A DNA stretch of 5,234 nt, from NCBI GenBank assembly GCA_012511695.1, contig JAAZFO010000016.1:1-5234 (forward strand). Direction: 5' to 3'. Under the pieces are notes generated by a model. The model was not told the DNA's origin. It searched no databases and saw only the letters and a program-made list of their open reading frames with translations. Shown in pieces: positions 1 through 5,234 of the stretch. Made by a program: the position numbers and the translations under genes. How positions within the stretch are numbered: the first letter of the stretch is position 1; each line of letters starts with the position of its first letter. The stretch comes from Erysipelotrichia bacterium (GTDB lineage Bacteria > Bacillota_I > Bacilli_A > RFN20 > CAG-826).

Positions 1-80
1 ATCCTGGCGCACCAGAACCAACACAGCTCGATTATCTTAAAAAAATTGCGGAATCACTTGAAAAACAGGAGAAAAAATAA
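1..80 (+). CDS. C-terminal end of a truncated protein, possibly MscL
   Basis: The third forward frame is open from the window edge to a TAA at 78-80 and gives 25 residues before the stop. The tail begins PGAPEPTQLDY and continues as a charged amphipathic stretch (LKKIAESLEKQEKK). A proline-rich linker followed by a short amphipathic C-terminal helix is how the large-conductance mechanosensitive channel MscL usually ends (family tails resemble PEPTKEE...LLTEIRDLLK), so MscL is the best guess. The match is short and weak. The other two forward frames give less protein-like readings, and a terminator hairpin starts 10 nt after this stop, which supports it as a true gene end. The rest of the gene lies outside the window. 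Confidence 0.5.
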   Translation, partial: PGAPEPTQLDYLKKIAESLEKQEKK

Positions 81-90
81 AGAAGATACA

Positions 91-116
91 AAAAGGAAGC
101 CATCTGGCTTCCTTTT
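91..116. terminator. Bidirectional intrinsic terminator between convergent genes
   Basis: A perfect 11-bp stem (AAAAGGAAGCC, 91-101, pairing with 106-116) closes a 4-nt loop ATCT. On the + strand the stem ends in a T run followed by AATTTATTTT. On the - strand it ends in CCTTTTTG. It lies 10 nt after the stop of the left-edge gene and 19 nt beyond the stop of fba, so it can end both transcripts. Confidence 0.88.
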
Positions 117-135
117 AATTTATTTTCACAAACGA

Positions 136-1110
136 TTAGAGTTTATCATTTGAGCCTAAGACTTCAATGATTTTGTGTTTCACTAATTTTTTCACTTCAG
201 CTCTACCGTCACCGACGTATTGACGGGGATCGAAATGTTCTGGGTGTTTGTTAAGGTGTTGTCTAATTCCAGCGGTCATCGCTAAGCGCAAATCACTATC
301 GATATTAATTTTACATACAGCGGAGCGGGCTGCTTGCCTTAATTGCTCTTCTGGCACTCCGATAGCATCTTTGAGCTTACCACCGTTATCATTGATAATT
401 TTTACTAAGTCTTGATTAACGGAAGAAGCACCGTGAAGAACGATAGGAAAGCCTGGTAAGCGTTTAGCAATATCTTCTAAGATATCGAATCTTAGGGGTG
501 GCGGCACTAATAGTCCGGTTTCGGGATCAACAGTGCATTGTTCAGGTTTGAACTTAAATGCCCCATGAGAAGTCCCAATAGCAATCGCTAAACTATCACA
601 GCCAGTGCGGCGCACAAATTCTTCAACGTCTTCTGGTCTAGTGTATGTTTCACTACCGTGTTCGACAACGACATCATCTTCAATGCCTGCTAAAGTGCCG
701 AGTTCGGCTTCAACGGTCACATACGGGTCGTGATTATGGGCATATTCGACAACTTTGCGCGTGAGGGCAATATTTTCTTCAAATGATTTGCTCGAGGCAT
801 CGATCATGACGGAAGTAAAACCGTTATCGATACACTCTTTACACGTTTCAAAATCTAAGCCGTGATCTAAATGTAAAACAATTGGCAAATCAGTATCTTT
901 AATCGCCGCTTCCACCATTTTCTTTATATAAACCGGTTTAGCATATTTTCTTGCACCAGCAGAAACCTGGAGGATAACTGGAGAATTACACTCTTTAGCG
1001 GCTTCAGTAATCGCTTGAATAATTTCCATATTATTACAGTTGAACGCTCCAATGGCATAGCCACCTTTATAAGCTTTTTCAAACAATTCTTTAGTATTAA
1101 CTAATGGCAT
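136..1110 (-). CDS. fba: Fructose-bisphosphate aldolase, class II
   Basis: This cytoplasmic, zinc-dependent enzyme reversibly splits fructose 1,6-bisphosphate into dihydroxyacetone phosphate and glyceraldehyde 3-phosphate in glycolysis and gluconeogenesis. The 324-residue TIM-barrel protein is full length for the family. The active site is intact: LDHG at residues 81-84 holds the catalytic Asp82 and zinc ligand His83. VEAELG at 133-138 carries the conserved glutamates. The remaining zinc-ligand histidines are His182 (GTSHGAFK) and His226 (VLHGASS). The substrate-binding segment NIDSD is at 269-273. The ATG start is supported by an AGAAGG Shine-Dalgarno 7 nt upstream and by a sigma-A-like promoter just beyond it. 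The gene has its own promoter and terminator, so it appears monocistronic. The related class II enzymes for tagatose or other sugar bisphosphates share this fold, but the length and the motif set favour the glycolytic enzyme. No tryptophan is present. Confidence 0.96.
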   Translation of the reverse strand: MPLVNTKELFEKAYKGGYAIGAFNCNNMEIIQAITEAAKECNSPVILQVSAGARKYAKPVYIKKMVEAAIKDTDLPIVLHLDHGLDFETCKECIDNGFTSVMIDASSKSFEENIALTRKVVEYAHNHDPYVTVEAELGTLAGIEDDVVVEHGSETYTRPEDVEEFVRRTGCDSLAIAIGTSHGAFKFKPEQCTVDPETGLLVPPPLRFDILEDIAKRLPGFPIVLHGASSVNQDLVKIINDNGGKLKDAIGVPEEQLRQAARSAVCKINIDSDLRLAMTAGIRQHLNKHPEHFDPRQYVGDGRAEVKKLVKHKIIEVLGSNDKL

Positions 1111-1117
1111 ATCTTTA

Positions 1118-1161
1118 CCTTCTTTCGTTATTTATTATACATGACTTTATTATTTTGTTAA
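1118..1161 (-). promoter_or_regulatory. fba promoter and ribosome binding site
   Basis: On the - strand, -35 TTAACA (1156-1161, 5 of 6 matches to TTGACA) and -10 TATAAT (1134-1139, perfect) are separated by 16 nt. Transcription would begin near 1127, giving a very short leader that contains the AGAAGG Shine-Dalgarno (1118-1123), 7 nt before the ATG. An A/T-rich tract upstream of the -35 (about 1162-1200) could act as an UP element. No operator or leader hairpin was seen, so expression looks simple and strong. The start site is predicted only. Confidence 0.72.
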
Positions 1162-1221
1162 TAATAATTTCTAGTCTTTTTAACAGTTGAAAAAACATCT
1201 AATTCATCATAATTGGTTTAA

Positions 1222-1419
1222 ATGACACCGGTTAAAGAAGTTTAAAAATATAACGACGGAAAGAGATATTTAATAGACGCTTGTTTGACGGGATTGGGTG
1301 AATATAAGATTCCGTTAGATATGTTTAACATTAAAAAGAGCGTAACAGAAGGCAAAAAAGATAAAACAAAAGAGGGAATTTTCCCTCTTTTGTTATTGAT
1401 GCTTGTAATAATCAGTTAA
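1222..1419 (+). other. Possible decayed coding fragment in the fba/EF-G2 spacer
   Basis: This part of the roughly 300-bp spacer reads on the + strand as MTPVKEV, a TAA stop at 1243-1245, and then 57 open codons in the same frame to a TAA at 1417-1419. The part before the terminator hairpin has a protein-like composition and includes GKRYLIDACLTGLGEYKIP. The last 14 or so codons are simply read through the hairpin and are not believable protein. The ATG at 1222 has no Shine-Dalgarno. This could be the remnant of a small gene with a nonsense mutation, or chance. I do not recognise the family. The rest of the spacer, between the fba promoter and 1222, is AT-rich and shows no RNA gene or riboswitch fold that I could see. 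Confidence 0.25.
1365..1394 (-). terminator. Intrinsic terminator of the fic/EF-G2 operon
   Basis: A perfect inverted repeat of up to 14 bp (AACAAAAGAGGGAA, 1365-1378, against 1381-1394) forms a long hairpin. In practice the innermost A-T pairs would open into the loop. On the - strand it is followed by TTATCTTTTTTG, a good U tract, and it lies 17 nt past the UGA stop of the EF-G-like gene. On the + strand the flank is not T-rich, so it works mainly leftwards. It separates the operon from fba, which has its own promoter. Confidence 0.9.
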
Positions 1420-3448
1420 CTTTATTATCTCTGATAACTTTGTCTTTTAAATATTCAGGAACTTCTTCATAAGAGACAAATTCACGAGTGTAACTACCGG
1501 AAGCTTGGGTGATAGATTTAAGCTGGGTGACATAGTCAACAATTTCAGCTTCAGGAATCAAAGCTTCAATGTCTTGCATCCCATCGCGTTCTTCCATGTT
1601 TTGAATACGGGCCCGCCTAGTATTTAAATCAGACATGATATCTCCGGTATATTGAGCCGGAACAAGGACGTGGATGCGCATGATTGGCTCAAGAATAATT
1701 GGTTTACATTTAAGATATGCATCTCTAAAGGCTAAGATGCCCGCCATTTTGAAGGCTTGTTCATTGCTATCAACTGGGTGATATTTGCCGTCGACTAAGA
1801 CACCCCTAACACCGATAACGGGGAAGCTCGCTAATAGGCCGGCATTTAAAACATCAAAGAAGCCTTTCTGGTCGGCAGGAAAATAGTTTTTAGGCACAGC
1901 GCCTCCAAATACTTCTTCAGGGAAAACATTTTCTTCGTCGGGTTCAAAGCGCATTTTAACAATTCCATAAAAATGACTGCCGCCGGATTGTTTAACGTAA
2001 CGGCCATCACCTTCAGCAGTCGCCTTAATCGATTCACGATAGACGACCTTCATCGTTTCACTCGTTACATCGATTTTATAAGTATTTTTTAATTTATCGA
2101 TAATGAAGTTGATATGGGAATCAGATACACCGCCGAGGAGAAGTTGTCTTGTTTCATTGTTGCGTTTGACTTCAATACACGGGTCTTCTAATTGCAATTT
2201 AGCAAGTGCGGGACCGATTTTGGATTCGTCATTTTTGTTAACGATGACTATCGCTTTAAAAATAACAGCTGCTGGATACCCAACCGCTGGATAAATGATT
2301 TTATTTTTAGGAGCGGATAGCGTCATGCCAGATACAGCACCGTCTAAACGAGTGACAGCGCCGATATCACCGGCGTGTAACTCGGTCGTAGAATTCAAGG
2401 CTTTGCCAGAAACTGTATAGAGCATTGAAAGTCTTTGGGAGTTATTACCAAAAGCAACATCTTCTCCAGTTTTAATAACGCCGGAAACGATTTTAATTAA
2501 GTTGATAACCCCGGAATAAGGATCGACTAAAGTTTTAAAAACATAGGCGGAAAGAGGTTGTTCATCTTTGGTGACACGTTCGGCTTCTTTGCCAGATTCG
2601 TCTTGACCTTTGTGAACTTTGTCCGCTGGCGAAGGAGCGAATTTAACAATCGTTTTAAGTAAATTATTCACACCCACATTTTTTAAAGCGTTGCCAAATA
2701 GCACTGGATATATATCTAACTTAGCTAGGCCATCTTTTAAAGCATTAATAATTTCTTCTTCGGTAAACTCTTCATCGCTGAACAATTTTTCCAAAAGAAC
2801 ATCGTCAGTCTTAGCGACTTCTTCCATTAATGCCCCACGTAATTGTTCAACTTCACCTTGAAAATCGCTTGGCAAAGGACCTTCTTGGCCATCGGCATTT
2901 ATAAAAACGTTATTAACCAAATCCATAAAGCCATCGAAAGTTGAACTTTGACCGTGCGGATAAGTAAAGCAGGCAACTTCTTTAGTTAATTGTCCTTTTA
3001 TGGCCTCTAAAACAGCGGCAACATCAACACCTTCTTTATCCATTTTATTAATAAAAATAATCGTAGGAATACCTTTACGACGGAGAGCGGCGAAATGTTT
3101 TACGGTCCCAACTTGGATACCAGAAGAGGCATCAACGACTAAAACAGCGGCATCGGCGACGGTTAAAGCACCGAGATATTCACCGACAAAATCATCATTT
3201 CCTGGGACATCAATAATATTAACTTTGCAATCATTTAAATAAACAGGAACGACTGCAGTTTGTACAGAGGCTCCTCTTTTTTGTTCTTCGGGAGTATAAT
3301 CACTAACGGTATTTTTCTTTTCTACTTCACCTTTAGTCTTTGTAGCACCACTCACCAAAAGCAAGGATTCCACCAATGAGGTCTTACCAGCACTCTGGTG
3401 ACCTAAAAAAACGATATTTCTAATTTTATTAGCATTATAATTTGCCAT
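1412..3448 (-). CDS. fusA2: Elongation factor G-like translational GTPase (EF-G2 type)
   Basis: This is a 678-residue cytoplasmic ribosome-dependent GTPase with the full five-domain EF-G plan. The G domain has P-loop GHQSAGKT (16-23), a TVSDYTPEEQKRGAS switch I region (47-61), DVPGND (80-85), NKMD (134-137) and FGNA (251-254). Domain II lies at about 298-380, III at about 395-465, IV at about 466-585 with KQSGG (486-490) and KYHPVDS (555-561), and V at about 590-660 with GDIMSDLNTRRARI and GSYTREF. The switch I wording and the FVGE after DxPG match the EF-G2/FusA2 subfamily rather than canonical EF-G, whose switch I reads ERGIT; tetracycline-protection proteins differ in the P-loop. Translocation activity therefore cannot be assumed. 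Unusual points are Asn84 where EF-G has the catalytic His, Ser61 for the switch I Thr, and SHFYG in the domain IV loop. The start at 3448 is chosen because AAGGAG lies 6 nt upstream; the frame extends 16 codons further to a TTG inside the Fic gene, without support. It is the second gene of an operon with fic. Confidence 0.9.
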   Translation of the reverse strand: MANYNANKIRNIVFLGHQSAGKTSLVESLLLVSGATKTKGEVEKKNTVSDYTPEEQKRGASVQTAVVPVYLNDCKVNIIDVPGNDDFVGEYLGALTVADAAVLVVDASSGIQVGTVKHFAALRRKGIPTIIFINKMDKEGVDVAAVLEAIKGQLTKEVACFTYPHGQSSTFDGFMDLVNNVFINADGQEGPLPSDFQGEVEQLRGALMEEVAKTDDVLLEKLFSDEEFTEEEIINALKDGLAKLDIYPVLFGNALKNVGVNNLLKTIVKFAPSPADKVHKGQDESGKEAERVTKDEQPLSAYVFKTLVDPYSGVINLIKIVSGVIKTGEDVAFGNNSQRLSMLYTVSGKALNSTTELHAGDIGAVTRLDGAVSGMTLSAPKNKIIYPAVGYPAAVIFKAIVIVNKNDESKIGPALAKLQLEDPCIEVKRNNETRQLLLGGVSDSHINFIIDKLKNTYKIDVTSETMKVVYRESIKATAEGDGRYVKQSGGSHFYGIVKMRFEPDEENVFPEEVFGGAVPKNYFPADQKGFFDVLNAGLLASFPVIGVRGVLVDGKYHPVDSNEQAFKMAGILAFRDAYLKCKPIILEPIMRIHVLVPAQYTGDIMSDLNTRRARIQNMEERDGMQDIEALIPEAEIVDYVTQLKSITQASGSYTREFVSYEEVPEYLKDKVIRDNKVN

Positions 3449-3461
3449 ATTTTTCTCCTTA
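3449..3461 (-). promoter_or_regulatory. Shine-Dalgarno of the EF-G2 gene, overlapping the fic stop codon
   Basis: On the - strand AAGGAG (3455-3460) stands 6 nt before the ATG of the EF-G-like gene and fixes its start. Its AA is part of the UAA stop of the Fic gene (3459-3461). A ribosome finishing Fic therefore terminates exactly on the next gene's binding site, which favours translational coupling. Confidence 0.85.
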
Positions 3462-4499
3462 CAACCTAAAATATTTGCTATATCTACCTTTAGCAATCAG
3501 CTGAATCTTGCCATCTCTGACTAAGGTGGCCAAGGCCTTTTCAATAGTCACTGAGCTGACACCATACAAAACATTTTCTATCACACGCTTATTAATTGGT
3601 GTCGCCGAGTCAAAAACTATCTTGTAAACCTTATCAATGGTTATACCATTAGCGGAGTTAACCTCCATGATATAGTCTAGCTTGCGGTAGGCTTCTAAAA
3701 TGCATTTTAGCATATAGGTAACGTATTGGGTATAATCATTTTCATTTTCACGCCACCCCTTTGAAGATGCTTCAAAATTATCAATATAATCAGAAATACG
3801 CTGTCTAATAATATAAGAGACAGAAAAATAGTTACTGATATCATAGCCAAACTTTTTCATTAAGAAACTTAAAAGTAAACGCGCCACTCTCCCATTAGCG
3901 TGGTTAAAGGGATGGATGCAAGTGAAATCAAGAAGGAAAGAGAGGATCAAAATCAACTTATTATTTTCTTCATTTTGGCTTACCAAATTGAATTGATAAA
4001 CCAAATTATCTAATAATGCTGGCACTTCACTTGGCTCAGCAGTTACAAAAATCGTCCGAAACGTCCCATTAGGCATTCGCTCTTGGATAAAATTAACACT
4101 ATCTTTATATTTACCACCGATTTCTGGATTGTAATCTTTATAAAGGTAGTAATGCAGCGTGGAGATGAACGAACGATCAAATGGTTGATACTTGTAACTT
4201 CCATCAATTAACTGCAGTGCTTTGTAATATCCTTGGAATAAATATTCTTGCAAGGTTCGGGGTGATTGTTCTTTTTCAAAAATAGCTTTCATGCGATCAT
4301 CACCAATAAAAATCGACCCCATCGCATTGCTGGCTTCTGTGGCACTAATAAAAGCTAATTTAGTCAGTTTGTCAACTTTTTTTAACTTATGCGCTAGGAT
4401 CGTTTTTCCTTTATATAATTCTATAGAATTAAGTAAGGAAATAATGTTGGGGTTGCTTAAAAGATTGTTTACAGTTCCCTGTAGATCAAATATTCTCAT
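3459..4499 (-). CDS. Fic-domain protein with C-terminal winged helix, variant active site
   Basis: This is a 346-residue cytoplasmic Fic/DOC family protein. Fic enzymes usually transfer AMP, or another phosphate-containing group, from a nucleotide onto a hydroxyl of a target protein. An N-terminal helical region (about 1-100) contains SNAMGS (57-62), aligned by its surroundings to the inhibitory SNAIEG-type motif. The Fic core has a target-docking flap starting GKYKDSVNFI (129-138) and the active loop HPFNHANGRVAR (196-207), keeping catalytic His196, Asn202, Arg204 and Arg207. The C-terminus (about 283-346) resembles a winged-helix DNA-binding domain ending GRYSKYFRL. Two key positions differ from the classic pattern: the metal-binding Asp/Glu is His200, and the inhibitory Glu is Gly61. 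Activity may be deregulated, changed in chemistry, or lost. ATG 4499 is preferred over an upstream GTG at 4532 because GAGG lies 7 nt before it. The gene is first in an operon with an EF-G-like GTPase, so translation factors are possible targets (inference). No antitoxin gene is adjacent. Confidence 0.9.
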   Translation of the reverse strand: MRIFDLQGTVNNLLSNPNIISLLNSIELYKGKTILAHKLKKVDKLTKLAFISATEASNAMGSIFIGDDRMKAIFEKEQSPRTLQEYLFQGYYKALQLIDGSYKYQPFDRSFISTLHYYLYKDYNPEIGGKYKDSVNFIQERMPNGTFRTIFVTAEPSEVPALLDNLVYQFNLVSQNEENNKLILILSFLLDFTCIHPFNHANGRVARLLLSFLMKKFGYDISNYFSVSYIIRQRISDYIDNFEASSKGWRENENDYTQYVTYMLKCILEAYRKLDYIMEVNSANGITIDKVYKIVFDSATPINKRVIENVLYGVSSVTIEKALATLVRDGKIQLIAKGRYSKYFRL

Positions 4500-4506
4500 A
4501 TATGTA

Positions 4507-4549
4507 CCTCGTGTACTTTTAGTATGCCTCACTAATCACAATATTGCAA
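4507..4549 (-). promoter_or_regulatory. Putative promoter and ribosome binding site of the fic/EF-G2 operon
   Basis: On the - strand, -35 TTGCAA (4544-4549, 4 of 6) and -10 CATACT (4521-4526, 4 of 6) are spaced by 17 nt. The Shine-Dalgarno GAGG (4507-4510) lies 7 nt before the ATG at 4499 and decides that start. An 8-bp palindrome ATTGCAAT (4543-4550) overlaps the -35 and could be part of an operator. The promoter match is modest and other AT-rich -10-like hexamers occur upstream. Confidence 0.4.
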
Positions 4550-4617
4550 TTACATATTTATAAAAGAAAAATACCGAATTGGATTTTTATTAGAAAAAAG
4601 TAACCAAAAACTTTTTA

Positions 4618-4646
4618 TTGCTATTTAAATAAATAGGGACTACATT
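4618..4646 (+). promoter_or_regulatory. Candidate plsC promoter, possibly giving a leaderless mRNA
   Basis: On the + strand, -35 TTGCTA (4618-4623) and -10 TACATT (4641-4646), each 4 of 6, are separated by 17 nt. Transcription would start close to the plsC ATG at 4654. That would fit the lack of a well-placed Shine-Dalgarno: the nearest purine run, AGGGA at 4635-4639, is 14 nt away from the ATG. In this AT-rich spacer such matches can arise by chance. Confidence 0.22.
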
Positions 4647-4653
4647 TTTAGTA

Positions 4654-5234
4654 ATGAAATATCGTCATCAATTACACTATGACTATCCTAGCGACCCCCA
4701 AGGACACATGATTGCGCCTAAACAAGTTAGGAAAGATAATTTAGACAAGAACTATCCATATTATCGAAATGATTTTTGGTACAATGTTGGCTGTTTTATA
4801 ATGGGATATCTTTTAATTATTATCGGTTTTCCTTACTTTTTTTTCAGGTATGGTTTGCGCATTAATGGCAAACACAATCGCAAGTTATTAAAAAAACAAA
4901 TAAAAAATGGAGTGATTACGATTAGTAACCATATTTTTGATGAAGATTACCCTGCGATCAGAAGAGCAATGGCCCCATGTAGGGGATATATCAGCATGTG
5001 GAAAAACAATCACTTGCGCCCTTTAGGTCATCTCATTAGATTTGCGGGCGCGATTCCTATTCCAACAGGTGACGCAAGCGCGACTATCTCAATGATGCGC
5101 GGAATCGATAAGTGTTTACAAGACGGAAATTGGTTACACATTTATCCAGAAGCGAGTATGTTTTATTTTTATCAAGAAATCAGACCGTTTGTCGACGGTG
5201 CCTTTTTATTTGCGGCCCGGAATAACAAACCCAT
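4654..5234 (+). CDS. plsC: 1-acyl-sn-glycerol-3-phosphate acyltransferase, 3' end cut off
   Basis: This membrane-associated enzyme transfers an acyl chain to lysophosphatidic acid to make phosphatidic acid, the precursor of membrane phospholipids. The visible 193 residues begin with a charged tail (1-40), then a hydrophobic membrane segment (about 41-65, WYNVGCFIMGYLLIIIGFPY). The PlsC domain follows. Motif I is NHIFDED, with the catalytic H93 and D98 in HX4D spacing. Motif II is GAIPIPTGD (132-140). Motif III is YPEAS (164-168), replacing the classic PEGTR. Motif IV is RPFVDGA (177-183). The IPIP, YPE and RP-x-x-DGA wording fits a Bacillota PlsC group that typically has YPEQ(A/S)M, so the missing PEGTR is expected. 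ATG 4654 is the only standard start after an in-frame stop at 4630-4632; a Shine-Dalgarno is weak or absent. The next ATG (4708) would remove part of the tail. The gene is transcribed away from the Fic operon and runs past the right edge. Confidence 0.88.
   Translation, partial: MKYRHQLHYDYPSDPQGHMIAPKQVRKDNLDKNYPYYRNDFWYNVGCFIMGYLLIIIGFPYFFFRYGLRINGKHNRKLLKKQIKNGVITISNHIFDEDYPAIRRAMAPCRGYISMWKNNHLRPLGHLIRFAGAIPIPTGDASATISMMRGIDKCLQDGNWLHIYPEASMFYFYQEIRPFVDGAFLFAARNNKP

Noticed and set aside
1242..1331. A 29-residue minus-strand open frame in the fba/EF-G2 spacer
   Set aside because: It has no Shine-Dalgarno or promoter and an unremarkable sequence, and the overlapping + frame looks more protein-like.
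1162..1364. Riboswitch, small RNA or CRISPR in the spacer upstream of fba
   Set aside because: The fba promoter lies downstream of this stretch, so it is not part of the fba leader. No repeated units or convincing conserved RNA fold were visible apart from the terminator.
1412..1414. UGA read as tryptophan, as in some Mollicutes
   Set aside because: Reading through this UGA would run straight into the terminator hairpin, the EF-G domain V ends naturally here, and tryptophans in the Fic and PlsC proteins are coded by UGG.
1412..3448. Tetracycline ribosomal protection protein (TetM/TetO type)
   Set aside because: The P-loop GHQSAGKT, the TVSDYTPEEQKRG switch region and the FVGE after DxPG follow the EF-G2 pattern, not the AHVDAGKT pattern of TetM.
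3459..4563. A classical doc/phd-type toxin-antitoxin pair
   Set aside because: No small antitoxin-like gene lies beside the Fic gene. Its upstream neighbour is the divergent plsC and its downstream neighbour is a full-length GTPase. The protein is also far longer than Doc and has its own N-terminal helical region and a C-terminal winged helix.
4291..4563. A 90-codon + strand open frame opposite the start of the Fic gene
   Set aside because: It is antisense to well-supported Fic coding sequence, shows no recognisable domain and lacks a ribosome binding site. Similar shadow frames opposite the EF-G-like gene were dropped for the same reason.

Overview
This window looks like the chromosome of a low-GC Gram-positive bacterium (Bacillota, probably a Bacilli or Mollicutes-related lineage). 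The signs are AT-rich spacers, Shine-Dalgarno sites of the AAGGAG/AGAAGG type, a sigma-A-like promoter, U-tailed hairpin terminators and Bacillota-type versions of the housekeeping proteins. UGA reads as a stop here: one gene ends with UGA just before a terminator, and tryptophans are written UGG. The genus cannot be told from this sequence.

Layout. Positions 1-80 (+) are the last 26 codons of a gene cut off by the window, possibly a mechanosensitive channel MscL. A symmetric hairpin at 91-116 separates it from the convergent gene fba (136-1110, -), a class II fructose-bisphosphate aldolase with its own promoter (1134-1161). The spacer at 1111-1411 holds that promoter, a stretch that looks coding but has no usable start (within 1222-1419), and a strong terminator (1365-1394). 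Next comes a two-gene operon read leftwards: a Fic-domain protein (3459-4499, -) followed after only 10 nt by an EF-G-like translational GTPase of the EF-G2 type (1412-3448, -). A 154-bp divergent promoter region leads to plsC (4654 to the right edge, +), a lysophosphatidate acyltransferase cut off by the window.

How the genes relate. fba (glycolysis) and plsC (phospholipid synthesis) are ordinary housekeeping genes in separate transcription units. The striking part is the fic/EF-G2 operon. The Fic stop codon overlaps the Shine-Dalgarno of the GTPase gene, so the two are almost certainly made together. The known Fic relative Doc acts on EF-Tu, so a Fic protein locked to a translational GTPase suggests a functional link, though that is inference. 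This Fic protein is also unusual. The metal-binding acid of the HxFx(D/E)GNGR loop is histidine (HPFNHANGR), and the glutamate of the inhibitory (S/T)xxxE(G/N) motif appears replaced by glycine (SNAMGS). The GTPase has Asn where EF-G has its catalytic His (DVPGND), and an altered domain IV tip. This pair is the best candidate for undescribed biology in the window.
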